Positions 22,100 through 30,210 of a stretch of 34,918 nt of DNA are shown here, piece after piece; the first letter of the stretch is position 1, and each line of letters starts with the position of its first letter. The notes below the pieces were generated by a model, which ran no database searches, was not told the origin of the DNA, and saw only the letters and a list, made by a program, of their open reading frames with translations. Made by a program: the position numbers and the translations under genes. The stretch comes from JBOGEN01 sp050743265 (GTDB lineage Bacteria > Actinomycetota > Actinomycetes > JBOGEN01), in assembly GCA_050743265.1 (NCBI GenBank), contig JBOGEN010000178.1:1-34918 (forward strand), read 5' to 3'.

Positions 22100-23518
22100 C
22101 TAGGCCGAGATGAGCGCGAAGCGCAGGTCGGTCATCTCGGCCACCGCGTACGCCGGACCCTCCCGGGTGTTGCCTGAGTCGCGGGTCCCCCCGTACGGCT
22201 GCTGGTCCGCCCGGAACGTCGGCACCTCGTTGACGAGCACGCCGCCGTAGTCGAGCCGGCGGATCGCCTGGAGGGCCAGCCCGATGTCCCGGGTGAACAC
22301 GCCGACGTGCAGTCCGAAGTCGCTGTCGTTGGCCAGAGCCACCGCGTCGTCGAACGTGTCGTACGCGGTGACGGTGAGGACCGGGCCGAACACCTCCCGC
22401 CGGACCAGGTCGGAGCCGGGCGGTGGCTCGTCCACCAGGGTCGGCATCAGCAGACCGCCGCGCACGTCACCGCCGGTGAGCACGCGCCCGCCTCCGGACA
22501 CGGCCTCGTCCAGCCAGCGGCACACCCGCTCGATCTCCCGGGGCCGGATCATCGGGCCCACCTCAGTGGCGTCGTCGAACGGGTCCCCGACGACGAGCGC
22601 AGCCACCTCGGCAGCGAGCCGCGCGGTGAGGTCGTCCTTGACGTCGCGGTGGACGAGCACCCGCTGCGTGGAGATGCACGACTGGCCGGCGAAGGAGTAC
22701 CCGGCCGTCCGCAGCCGGTGGGCCACGTCGGACAGGTCCGCGTCCGGCTGCACGATGACGGGCGCGTTCGAGCCCAGCTCGAGGGCGACGCGCTTGTCGG
22801 AAGCCTCTCGCCCGATGGCGCGCCCGACCGGCAGGCTGCCCGTGAACGAGACGAGCCGGGGCACGTGGTGCTGCACCAGCGGCTGCCCCACGTCCGGGCC
22901 CGTCCCGGTGACCACGGAGATCCAGTCCGCGGGAAGCCCGGCCTCGACCAGCAGGTCGACGAGCCGGATCGCGGAGAGCGGGGTGTCCTCGGCGGGCTTG
23001 AGCACGACCGGGCAGCCGGCAGCGACTGCCGGGGCGAGCTTGTGGGCGACCAGGTTGAGCGGGAAGTTGAACGGGGTGATCGCCGCCACGACGCCCACCG
23101 GGACACGCAGGGCGAGCCCGATCCGCCCGGCGCCCGCGGCGCTCGCCTCCATCGGCACCACCTCGCCGGACAGCCGCCGCGCCTCCGCCGCCGAGAAGCG
23201 CAGCGTGTCCAGGCACCGGGCCACCTCCCCGCGTGCGTCCCGGATCGGCTTGCCGGCCTCGAGCGTGATGGTGCGGGCGAACTCCTCCCGTCGCCCGTCC
23301 AGCAGGGCCGCTGCCCGATCGAGGACGGCGGCCCGCTCGTGCTGGCCGAACTCGGCCCGGCGCAGCGCATCGGCAGCCGCCTGGCAGGCGTCCTCGACCT
23401 CCTCCTTGCCGCAGACGGGCACACGGGCGACGAGGCTGCCGTCGTACGGGTTCGTGACGTCGTCCCAGGCGTCAGCGGACCGCAGCGCGCCCCCGATCCT
23501 CACCCGCACCTGGTTCAT
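22100..23518 (-). CDS. aldehyde dehydrogenase, probable succinate semialdehyde dehydrogenase
   Basis: 472 residues, first gene of the polyamine operon. AGGGGG lies about 7 bases before ATG 23518; the longer upstream frame translates a low-complexity repeat and is rejected. Family motifs: ITPFNFPLNLVAHKLAPA, VVLKPAEDTP, SFTGSLPVGRAIG, LELGSNAPVIV with general base E247, and FAGQSCISTQRV with nucleophile C281. The SCISTQRV context is that of the lactaldehyde / succinate semialdehyde / non-phosphorylating GAPDH branch, distinct from the PatD-like enzyme at 16302. Given gabT in the same operon, oxidation of succinate semialdehyde to succinate is the best guess, but substrate specificity is not visible. 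Confidence 0.85.
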   Translation of the reverse strand: MNQVRVRIGGALRSADAWDDVTNPYDGSLVARVPVCGKEEVEDACQAAADALRRAEFGQHERAAVLDRAAALLDGRREEFARTITLEAGKPIRDARGEVARCLDTLRFSAAEARRLSGEVVPMEASAAGAGRIGLALRVPVGVVAAITPFNFPLNLVAHKLAPAVAAGCPVVLKPAEDTPLSAIRLVDLLVEAGLPADWISVVTGTGPDVGQPLVQHHVPRLVSFTGSLPVGRAIGREASDKRVALELGSNAPVIVQPDADLSDVAHRLRTAGYSFAGQSCISTQRVLVHRDVKDDLTARLAAEVAALVVGDPFDDATEVGPMIRPREIERVCRWLDEAVSGGGRVLTGGDVRGGLLMPTLVDEPPPGSDLVRREVFGPVLTVTAYDTFDDAVALANDSDFGLHVGVFTRDIGLALQAIRRLDYGGVLVNEVPTFRADQQPYGGTRDSGNTREGPAYAVAEMTDLRFALISA

Positions 23519-23603
23519 CCGTGCCCCCCTCGTCCTCGCGTCGCCCCGCTGTTCCCCCGCAGTTGCCTCGCTGCTGCGCCCCAGCCCGGCCCGCCGCCGC
23601 CTT

Positions 23604-23639
23604 GCCTGCCTCGCCGCCTGCCTCGCCGCCTGCCTCGCC
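23604..23639. repeat. 12-bp tandem repeat, three perfect copies
   Basis: GCCTGCCTCGCC occurs three times in direct succession, about 90 bases upstream of the aldehyde dehydrogenase start, within its probable leader or promoter. Copy number changes here could alter promoter spacing. Confidence 0.95.
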
Positions 23640-23769
23640 GGGCCCACAAAGCGGCCACGGTGCCCGAAGCACCGGCACATCCGGATAAACCGTCTGTGAC
23701 CGACTCATGACGCTCCGGTGCCGTCGTCAGAGGTCGTGAACGGTAGAGCCCGGGCCTGGGCGCGGTCGA

Positions 23770-23783
23770 TGTGCGGGTGCACA
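23770..23783. promoter_or_regulatory. candidate operator TGTGC-GGGT-GCACA
   Basis: A perfect 5-bp inverted repeat with a 4-base centre, about 40 bases before the pucR start and in the divergent region. Position and symmetry suit the binding site of the PucR-type regulator, or autoregulation; no consensus for this subfamily is known to me. Confidence 0.3.
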
Positions 23784-23810
23784 ACCAGGCGCAAGATCTC
23801 TGTGCAGCAG

Positions 23811-23816
23811 TACGGT
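23811..23816 (+). promoter_or_regulatory. candidate -10 element of pucR (leaderless)
   Basis: TACGGT (TANNNT) ends 6 bases before GTG 23823 and no Shine-Dalgarno precedes that GTG. The -35 is not clear. Confidence 0.35.
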
Positions 23817-23822
23817 GGTGCG

Positions 23823-25331
23823 GTGGAGGTCCCTCTGAGGGCGCTGCTCGAGGTCCCCGACCTGCGCCTCTCCCTCGCCGGGGGCGACGAGGACATGTTG
23901 TCGCGGCCCGTCCGGTGGGTGTCGATCACCGAGCTGGCCGACCCCCGCCCCTGGCTGGACGGCGGCGAGCTCGTCCTCACCACGGGTCTGCGGCTGCGGA
24001 CGGCCGCCGCCCAGGAGCAGTTCGTCCAGCGGGTCGCCGAGCGGGTTCCTGCGGGGCTGGGCTTCGGCACCGGGCTGAGCCACCGACGCGTTCCCGAGGG
24101 GGTGCTGCTCGCGGCCCTTCGGTGCGGTCTGCCCGTGCTCGAGGTCCCGTACGAGACGCCGTTCCTCGCGGTGAACCGGTACGTCGCCGACCGCATCTAC
24201 GCCGGGCACTACGGGCGCTTCGCCGAGCTGCTGGAGGCGCACCACGAGCTGAGCCGCTCCCTGCTGAGCGGGCGCGGGCTCGACGCACTGGTGGCGACGC
24301 TCGGCCACCGGCTCGGCTCCCCGGTCAGCGTGATCGACAGCCACGGCAGCATCCTCGCGTCCGACCCGGCGAACGCGGCCTGGCCGGTCGAGCAGGTGCT
24401 CATGGCCGGGCAGGACACGGGCCGTGGGGCGCTCGAGTACCTGTCCGTCCAGCCCGTCGTGTCGGACGGCATCACGGTCGCCTACCTGTGCGCCCGCACC
24501 CCCCGGCACGAGGCGGACGTCCTCCCGTACGCCACCACCCTGGTGGGTCTCGAGCTGGCCCGCAGGCACGCGGTGCTGGCCGGCCGCCGGGAGCTGGCCG
24601 GGCAGGTGCTCGAGGACCTCGTGCGCTCGGTCATCACGCCGACCGAGGCCGAGCGGCGCCTCGCCGGCTTCGGCGTCGACCCGACCGCCCCCCATACCGT
24701 GCTCCTCGCCACCGTGGACTGCGACCCACGACGGCTGCGCGACCTGCCGTGGAGCATCCACCCGCTCACCGAGGACGGGCTCGAGCCGCTCGTCACGGGC
24801 CTGGTCGGGGGCGCTCTCGTCGCAGTGGTGGACGCCGACCTGCCCGTGCACGACGTGGCGCACACAGTGGCCGCGTACCTGCGGCACCTCGGGGACGGCG
24901 TCCGGGTCGGCATCGGGGGTCAGCACGCCGGGGTGAACGGGCTGCGGTGGTCGTACTTCGAGGCGCGGGACGCGCTGACCAAGGGCCCGGGGGTGCACGA
25001 GCGCGAGCCGCTCGACCTCACCCGGCTACTGCTGTCCAACCAGGACCTCCCGCTGGACGACCTCGGCCGCACCGCGCTGCAGCCGTTGCTCGACTTCGAC
25101 GCCGCGCACGACGGTGCCCTCGTCCAGACCCTGCAGGCGTACCTCGAGGCGGACTGCTCGGTCGCGGACGTGAGCGCCCAGCTGTACGTGCACCGCAACA
25201 CCGTGCGGTACCGGCTGAACCAGGTGGAGCGCCTCACCGGGCGCTCGCTGGCCTCCACCACGGGACGGGTGCAGCTCTGGCTGGCGCTGCGGGCGCTCGA
25301 CCTCGGCACCTCCCGTGATCGTGAGGGCTGA
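23823..25331 (+). CDS. PucR-family transcriptional regulator
   Basis: 502 residues from GTG 23823; an in-frame ATG at 23718 would add 35 residues unlike the family. The N-terminal PucR ligand-sensing domain runs from VPLRALLEVPDLRL to about residue 125 (RPVRWVSITELADPRPWLDGGELVLTTG is the conserved block). A central degenerate GGDEF-like region is followed by the C-terminal PucR-type helix-turn-helix: YLEADCSVADVSAQLYVHRNTVRYRLNQVERLTG. Relatives control purine, proline or GABA/polyamine catabolism in response to the metabolite. Being divergent from the polyamine operon, it most likely controls it. Although it is surrounded by pur genes, it is oriented with the catabolic genes. Confidence 0.9.
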   Translation: MEVPLRALLEVPDLRLSLAGGDEDMLSRPVRWVSITELADPRPWLDGGELVLTTGLRLRTAAAQEQFVQRVAERVPAGLGFGTGLSHRRVPEGVLLAALRCGLPVLEVPYETPFLAVNRYVADRIYAGHYGRFAELLEAHHELSRSLLSGRGLDALVATLGHRLGSPVSVIDSHGSILASDPANAAWPVEQVLMAGQDTGRGALEYLSVQPVVSDGITVAYLCARTPRHEADVLPYATTLVGLELARRHAVLAGRRELAGQVLEDLVRSVITPTEAERRLAGFGVDPTAPHTVLLATVDCDPRRLRDLPWSIHPLTEDGLEPLVTGLVGGALVAVVDADLPVHDVAHTVAAYLRHLGDGVRVGIGGQHAGVNGLRWSYFEARDALTKGPGVHEREPLDLTRLLLSNQDLPLDDLGRTALQPLLDFDAAHDGALVQTLQAYLEADCSVADVSAQLYVHRNTVRYRLNQVERLTGRSLASTTGRVQLWLALRALDLGTSRDREG

Positions 25332-25368
25332 GGGCACATCTCGCCCTGTCCGCCCTCACGAGCACGGG
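25312..25368. terminator. long convergent hairpin between pucR and purL
   Basis: CCCGTG-AT-CGTGAGGGC (25312-25328) is complementary to GCCCTCACG-AG-CACGGG (25352-25368) with one 2x2 internal loop, and AGGGC/GCCCT nests inside. The left arm overlaps the pucR stop. It sits between two convergent genes and lacks a T tract, typical of actinobacterial bidirectional terminators. Confidence 0.65.
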
Positions 25369-25372
25369 TGGG

Positions 25373-27649
25373 TCAGCCGAAGAGACGCGGCAGCGTGCCC
25401 TCGGACGCGGTGCGGAGCTCGTCCAGGGCCACGGTGAACTGGCTCTGCACCTCGAGCACCTCGCCGAGCACGACCCCGAGGCGGGCGACCGGGAACCGCC
25501 GGGCCTCGCACATCTCGGTGAAGCGCAGCTCCTCGGACCGCGGGACGCTCACCAGCGCGCGCGCGGCCGACTCGGAGAACAGCGCGACGAACGGGTCGAG
25601 CCCGTCCGGCAGCACGACACGCGCCCCCATCCCGCCACGCAGGCAGCACTCGGTCAGCGCCTGGGCGAGCCCACCGTCGGAGAGGTCGTGGGCAGACGTG
25701 AGCATGCCGTCCCGCGAGCCTGCGACGAGGATCTCGGCCAGCTGACGCTCGGCGTCGAGGCGCACCCGCGGCGGCGGCCCACCGAGGTGCCCGTGCGCCA
25801 CGTGCGCCCACTCCGAGCCGCCCAGCTCGTCGTCGGTCGCGCCGAGCAGCAGGACGAGGTCTCCCTCGACGGCGAAAGCCATCGGCGTCCGGCGCGTCAC
25901 GTCGTCGAGCACGCCGAGCACTCCGACCACCGGCGTCGGCAGGATCGCGGCGCCGCCGGTCTGGTTGTAGAAGGAGACGTTGCCGCCGGTGACCGGGACG
26001 CCGAGCGCCGCGCACGCGTCCGCCAGGCCGCGGGTCGCCTCGGCGAACTGCCACATCACGCCCGGGTCCTCGGGGGAGCCGAAGTTGAGGCAGTTGGTCA
26101 CGGCCAGCGGGGTGGCGCCGGTGGCGGCGACGTTGCGGTACGCCTCGGCGAGCGCGTGCTGCGCCCCCGCGTACGGGTCGAGCCGGGCGTACCGGCCGTT
26201 GCCGTCCGTCGCCAGGGCAACGCCACGCCCGGTCCCCTCGTCGAGGCGGACCACCCCGGCGTCCTCGGGCTGGGCCAGGACGGTGTTCCCCTGCACGTAC
26301 CTGTCGTACTGGTCGGTGACCCAGGACCGCGAGCACAGGTTCGGCGAGGCGACCATCGCGAGGAACGTGTCCCGCAGCGCCGCGCCGTCGGCGGGGCGGG
26401 CCAGCCGCGCCGGAGTCGGCGCGTCGGCCTGCAGGGTGTCCTGGTCCGTCGGGCGGGCGAACGGCCGCTCGTACACCGGGCCCTCGTCCGCGAGCGAGGC
26501 CGGTGGCACGTCGCACACGGTCTCGCCGTGCCACGTCACCACGAGCTGCCCGGTGCCGGTCACCTCACCGATCGCAGTCGCGAGCACGCCCCACTTCGCC
26601 GCGAGCGCGAGGACGTCGCTCAGCCGCGCGGGCTCGACGATCGCCAGCATCCGCTCCTGGGACTCCGAGACGAGCACCTCGTGCGGCTCCATGGACGGCT
26701 CGCGCAGCGGCACCCGCTCGAGGTGGACGCGCATGCCCCCGTCGCCCGTCGCAGCCGTCTCGGACGTCGCGCACGTGAGTCCGGCGCCGCCGAGATCCTG
26801 GATGCCGACGACGAGCCCGGCGTCGTACATCTCGAGGCAGCACTCGATCAGCGTCTTCTCGGTGAACGGGTCACCGACCTGCACGGAGGGACGCTTCGCC
26901 GGCGGCCCGCTCTCGTCGAACGTCGCGGACGCCAGCACGCTGACGCCGCCGATGCCGTCGCGCCCGGTCTGCGCACCGAGCAGCACGACGACGTTGCCCT
27001 CCCCGGTGGCCGCCGAACGCTGGATCTGCTCGTGCCGCATCACGCCCACGCACAGGGCGTTGACGAGCGGGTTGCCCGCGTACGACGGGTCGAAGACCAC
27101 CTCGCCCCCGACGTTGGGCAGGCCGAGGCAGTTGCCGTAGCCGCCGATGCCCGCCACCACGCCGGGCAGGACGCGGCGGGTGTCGGGCGCGGCGGCGGGG
27201 CCGAACCGCAGGGGGTCCATCACCGCGACGGGGCGGGCGCCCATGGTGAGGATGTCGCGCACGATGCCGCCGACCCCGGTCGCCGCCCCCTGGTACGGCT
27301 CGACGAACGAGGGGTGGTTGTGCGACTCGACTTTGAACGTGACGGCGAGCCCGTCGCCGACGTCGACCACACCGGCGTTCTCGCCCATGCCGACGAGCAG
27401 GGCGTCGCTCGCGGGGGCCTTCTGGCCGAACTGCCGCAGGTGGACCTTGCTCGACTTGTAGGAGCAGTGCTCTGACCACATCACCGCGTACATGGCGAGC
27501 TCGGTCGCGGTGGGGCGGCGGCCCAGCGTGTCCCGGATGCGGGCGTACTCGTCGGCGGTGAGGCCCAGGTCGGCGTACGGCTGGTCGGTGCCGGGGGTGG
27601 CCGCGGCCTTCGACACGGTGTCGACCGCCGCCGGCACGACCGCGGTCAC
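25373..27649 (-). CDS. purL: phosphoribosylformylglycinamidine synthase subunit PurL
   Basis: 758 residues, the small PurL that works with PurQ and PurS to convert FGAR to FGAM using glutamine ammonia and ATP. Motifs: YAVMWSEHCSYKSSK (catalytic H61), VTFKVESHNHPSFVEPYQGAATGVGGIVRDI, GLPNVGGEVVFDPSYAGNPLVN, VGIQDLGGAGLTCATSE, and in the second half NCLNFGSPEDPGVMWQF, GVPVTGGNVSFYNQT and SDGGLAQALTE. Its GTG start overlaps the purQ stop (GTGA), so subunit production is coupled. It is the last gene of the minus-strand purine operon. Confidence 0.98.
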   Translation of the reverse strand: MTAVVPAAVDTVSKAAATPGTDQPYADLGLTADEYARIRDTLGRRPTATELAMYAVMWSEHCSYKSSKVHLRQFGQKAPASDALLVGMGENAGVVDVGDGLAVTFKVESHNHPSFVEPYQGAATGVGGIVRDILTMGARPVAVMDPLRFGPAAAPDTRRVLPGVVAGIGGYGNCLGLPNVGGEVVFDPSYAGNPLVNALCVGVMRHEQIQRSAATGEGNVVVLLGAQTGRDGIGGVSVLASATFDESGPPAKRPSVQVGDPFTEKTLIECCLEMYDAGLVVGIQDLGGAGLTCATSETAATGDGGMRVHLERVPLREPSMEPHEVLVSESQERMLAIVEPARLSDVLALAAKWGVLATAIGEVTGTGQLVVTWHGETVCDVPPASLADEGPVYERPFARPTDQDTLQADAPTPARLARPADGAALRDTFLAMVASPNLCSRSWVTDQYDRYVQGNTVLAQPEDAGVVRLDEGTGRGVALATDGNGRYARLDPYAGAQHALAEAYRNVAATGATPLAVTNCLNFGSPEDPGVMWQFAEATRGLADACAALGVPVTGGNVSFYNQTGGAAILPTPVVGVLGVLDDVTRRTPMAFAVEGDLVLLLGATDDELGGSEWAHVAHGHLGGPPPRVRLDAERQLAEILVAGSRDGMLTSAHDLSDGGLAQALTECCLRGGMGARVVLPDGLDPFVALFSESAARALVSVPRSEELRFTEMCEARRFPVARLGVVLGEVLEVQSQFTVALDELRTASEGTLPRLFG

Positions 27650-28323
27650 GCGCCCACCATGGTCTTGAGCACGGACGTGAAGAAGCCGAGGCCGCCCGTG
27701 CCCGGGCCGGTGAGGGGGTCGACCGCGTGCTCCGGGTGCGGCATGAGCCCGACCACGGAGCCGCTCTCGTTCGTGATGCCGGCAATGTCGTCGACCGCGC
27801 CGCTCGGGTTGCCGCCGACGTAGCGGGCCACGACCCGGCCGGACTCACGCAGGGCCTGGCGGGTCGCCGCGTCAGCGACGTACCGGCCCTCGCCGTTCTT
27901 GACCGGGATGACGACCTGCTCGCCCGTGGCGTACGCGCTGGTCCAGCGAGTGGACGTGTTCTCGATGCGGAGGGCCTGGGCGCGGCAGACGAAGTGCAGC
28001 CCCTCGTTGCGGGTCAGCGCGCCCGGCAGCAGGTGCGCCTCGCAGAGCACCTGGAAGCCGTTGCAGATGCCCAGCACGGGCAGGCCGGCGCGCGCGGCCG
28101 GAACCAGTACGCCCAGGACGGGGCTGAAGCGGGCGATCGCCCCGGCACGCAGGTAGTCGCCGTACGAGAACCCGCCGGGCAGGACGACCGCGTCCACCCC
28201 CGCGAGGTCGGCGTCCCCGTGCCAGAGCGGGATGGGCTCGGCACCGGCGACGCGGACGGCGCGCTGGGCGTCCCGGTCGTCGAGGGTGCCGGGGAAAGTG
28301 ACAACGCCCACACGGGCAGCCAT
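27646..28323 (-). CDS. purQ: phosphoribosylformylglycinamidine synthase glutaminase subunit PurQ
   Basis: 225 residues, class I glutamine amidotransferase supplying ammonia to PurL. The triad is visible: C87 in GICNGFQVL, H196 and E198 in GLMPHPEHAVDP. VVTFPGTLDDRDAQRAV and LPGGFSYGDYLRAGAIA are PurQ hallmarks. AGGAG stands 5 bases before the ATG. It overlaps purL by GTGA and follows the ATPase gene at 28357 by 33 bases. Confidence 0.98.
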   Translation of the reverse strand: MAARVGVVTFPGTLDDRDAQRAVRVAGAEPIPLWHGDADLAGVDAVVLPGGFSYGDYLRAGAIARFSPVLGVLVPAARAGLPVLGICNGFQVLCEAHLLPGALTRNEGLHFVCRAQALRIENTSTRWTSAYATGEQVVIPVKNGEGRYVADAATRQALRESGRVVARYVGGNPSGAVDDIAGITNESGSVVGLMPHPEHAVDPLTGPGTGGLGFFTSVLKTMVGA

Positions 28324-28356
28324 GCGCGCTCCTGATCAGCCGGGGACGTGCCCAGC

Positions 28357-28827
28357 CTACCGAGCAGGCGGGGTCTCACCGGTCGCGGAGGACAGGTCGC
28401 GCAGCCGCGGCAACGGCGCCCCCTCCCGCCACTTCAGCTCCTTCTCCATGCACACGACCGTGCCGCCCTTGGGGCGGTTCACGAACAAGAGGTTGTCCAC
28501 GAGGGCACGCATCAGCCGGATGCCGCGACCCCGCTCGGCGTCCTCGGCGACCAGCTCGTCGCCCGCCTTCGCCCCGTCGAAGCCGTAGCCCCGGTCGACC
28601 ACCTCGATTCGGCAGGTGTCGTCGTCGATCGCGGCGATCACCTCGTAGTCGTCGCCCTCCCGGGCGTGGTCGAGCACGTTGGTGCACGCCTCGGAGATCG
28701 CCACACGGATGTCGTCCACGCACTCGTGGTGGACGCCGAGGGTCTCCATCGACTCGGCCAGGACTCCCCGCACCACGGGGACGCTCAGGGCGTCACGCGG
28801 CAGCGCGAGGCTGAGCGTCAGCTGCAT
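28357..28827 (-). CDS. RsbW/SpoIIAB-like serine kinase or anti-sigma ATPase (HATPase_c)
   Basis: 156 residues, a single GHKL ATPase domain. The N-box is AISEACTNVLDHA (E46, N50), the G1 box VDRGYGFDG (D78, G80, G82) and the G2 box ERGRGIRLMRALVD (about 99-111). The length and the single domain fit actinobacterial regulators of the anti-sigma type; some bind and phosphorylate anti-anti-sigma proteins. A Pro/Arg-rich tail (138-156) is extra. No sigma factor or STAS partner is adjacent. The gene is embedded between purS (98 bases) and purQ (33 bases) on the same strand, so it is probably co-transcribed with purine synthesis. AGGA lies 6 bases before the ATG. A link to the phosphatase at 2263 is only possible. 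Confidence 0.88.
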   Translation of the reverse strand: MQLTLSLALPRDALSVPVVRGVLAESMETLGVHHECVDDIRVAISEACTNVLDHAREGDDYEVIAAIDDDTCRIEVVDRGYGFDGAKAGDELVAEDAERGRGIRLMRALVDNLLFVNRPKGGTVVCMEKELKWREGAPLPRLRDLSSATGETPPAR

Positions 28828-28925
28828 GGGTGTCCTGCCTCCCCGTCGGTCTCACTGCTAGGTGTTCACAGGGAGGAGGGGTACTAAACGGGCCCTGGCC
28901 AGCGAGACTGGGCGCCGAAAGAGGT

Positions 28926-29180
28926 TTAGCCCTTACCGTTGTCTGCCAGGGAGACGGTGAACTCCTCGATCACCGGGTTGGCCAGCAGGGTCTCGGCGAG
29001 ATGCCGGGCCTGCTCGAGGGCGACCTCCGCGTCCCCGTCCACCTCGAGGTCGAAGTGCTTGCCCTGCCGGACGGCGGCCACCCGTTCGAACCCCAGCCGT
29101 CCGAGCGCGCCGAGCACGGCCTGGCCCTGCGGGTCGAGGATCTCCGGCTTGAGCATGACGTCGACGGCCACCCGGGTCAC
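28926..29180 (-). CDS. purS: phosphoribosylformylglycinamidine synthase subunit PurS
   Basis: 84 residues, the small dimeric subunit that bridges PurL and PurQ. RVAVDVMLKPEILDPQGQAV and the following alternating strand/helix pattern to NPVIEEFTVSL are diagnostic. GTG 29180 is preceded by GGGGGAG and overlaps the galE stop (GTGA); a longer frame to 29216 would be an unlikely extension. In most bacteria purS directly adjoins purQ and purL; here an ATPase gene separates them. Confidence 0.96.
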   Translation of the reverse strand: MTRVAVDVMLKPEILDPQGQAVLGALGRLGFERVAAVRQGKHFDLEVDGDAEVALEQARHLAETLLANPVIEEFTVSLADNGKG

Positions 29181-30157
29181 CGCTCCCCCTTCCCGGCGCC
29201 GACCGGCGCGTTCCACGCCTGCCAGGCGGTCCGGACCATGTCCTCGAGGTCCCTGCCGGCCGTCCAGCCGAGCTCGTGGTCGATCTTGCTCACGTCGGCG
29301 AAGCAGGCCGCGGGGTCGCCGGCGCGGCGTGGCGCCACGTCGTACGCGAAGTCCTCGCCGGTCACGGACCGGGCCACCTCGAGCACCTCCTTGACCGTGA
29401 CGCCCTCCCCACGGCCCACGTTGTAGACCTCGCCGCAGGGGCCGGCCTCGAGCCGCTGCGCGGCGGCGACGTGCGCGTCCGCCAGGTCGGCGACGTGGAT
29501 GTAGTCGCGGACACAGGTGCCGTCACGGGTCGAGTAGTCGTCCCCGAACACCTGGGGACGCCGGCCCGAGCTCAGCGCCGTGAACACGAGCGGGACGAGG
29601 TTGGTCACGCTGGTGTCGCCGAGGTCGGGGGCCCCGGCACCGGCGACGTTGAAGTACCGCAGCGCCGACCAGCGCAGCCCGGACGCGGCGCCCACCCGGC
29701 GCAGCATCCACTCGCAGGCGAGCTTGGTCTCGCCGTACGTGCTCTCCGGGGTCAGCGGGACGTCCTCCATGACCGGGGCGGTCTCCGGGGTGCCGTACAC
29801 GGCGGCGCTGGAGGAGAGCACCACGTCGCGGACACCCACGTCGGTCGCGACCGAGAGCAGGGTCTCGAACCCGCCCACGTTCTCGCGCCAGTAGTAGAGA
29901 GGCCGCTCGACGGACTCCCCGACCGCCTTCTTCGCCGCGAGGTGCACGATGCCGGTGACGTCGTGCTCGGTGAGCGCCGCCCGAACCGCATCCGCGTCCC
30001 GCACACTGGCCTCGACGAACGGGACACCGTCGGGGACCAGACGTCGGTGCCCGGTGGAGAGGTCGTCCAGCACGACCAGCGGCATACCCACCTGGCCGAA
30101 GGCCCGCACGATGTGCGCGCCGATGTACCCGGCTCCGCCGGTCAGCAGCCACGTCAT
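29177..30157 (-). CDS. galE: UDP-glucose 4-epimerase
   Basis: 326 residues, extended SDR interconverting UDP-glucose and UDP-galactose. The NAD motif is TGGAGYIGAH (6-15); VHLAAKKAVGES, SSSAAVYG with the catalytic Ser near 117, and YGETK with Y141 and K145 form the active site. LRYFNVAGA and CVRDYIHVADLADAH are typical of GalE rather than dehydratases. It is unusual for this gene to sit inside a pur operon: it is 53 bases after purC and its stop overlaps the purS GTG. Related NDP-sugar epimerases cannot be fully excluded. Confidence 0.92.
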   Translation of the reverse strand: MTWLLTGGAGYIGAHIVRAFGQVGMPLVVLDDLSTGHRRLVPDGVPFVEASVRDADAVRAALTEHDVTGIVHLAAKKAVGESVERPLYYWRENVGGFETLLSVATDVGVRDVVLSSSAAVYGTPETAPVMEDVPLTPESTYGETKLACEWMLRRVGAASGLRWSALRYFNVAGAGAPDLGDTSVTNLVPLVFTALSSGRRPQVFGDDYSTRDGTCVRDYIHVADLADAHVAAAQRLEAGPCGEVYNVGRGEGVTVKEVLEVARSVTGEDFAYDVAPRRAGDPAACFADVSKIDHELGWTAGRDLEDMVRTAWQAWNAPVGAGKGER

Positions 30158-30210
30158 GCCGGCCAGGGTAGCCGCGGCCCGGTCGACCGCCGGGGGTCGG
30201 GCCGCGGCCC

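Larger units (their letters stand above)
23519..23822. promoter_or_regulatory. 304-bp divergent control region between the polyamine operon and pucR
   Basis: It carries no gene. It contains a 12-bp triple repeat (23604-23639), a relatively AT-rich patch near 23680-23710 (CCGGATAAACC, GACTCATGACG), a TGTGC-N4-GCACA palindrome (23770-23783) and a TACGGT hexamer just before the pucR GTG. It must contain the promoter of the nine-kilobase catabolic operon, which I could not place with certainty. Confidence 0.6.

Noticed and set aside
22100..23680. Longer aldehyde dehydrogenase with 54 extra N-terminal residues
   Set aside because: The extension is the translation of the 12-bp repeat (Arg/Gln/Ala-rich), whereas ATG 23518 has a strong ribosome-binding site and matches family length.
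28855..28890. Sigma-B-like GGGTAC with an upstream GTGTT on the plus strand
   Set aside because: It would drive transcription antisense to purS and galE, where no plus-strand gene exists; one short match in GC-rich DNA is weak.
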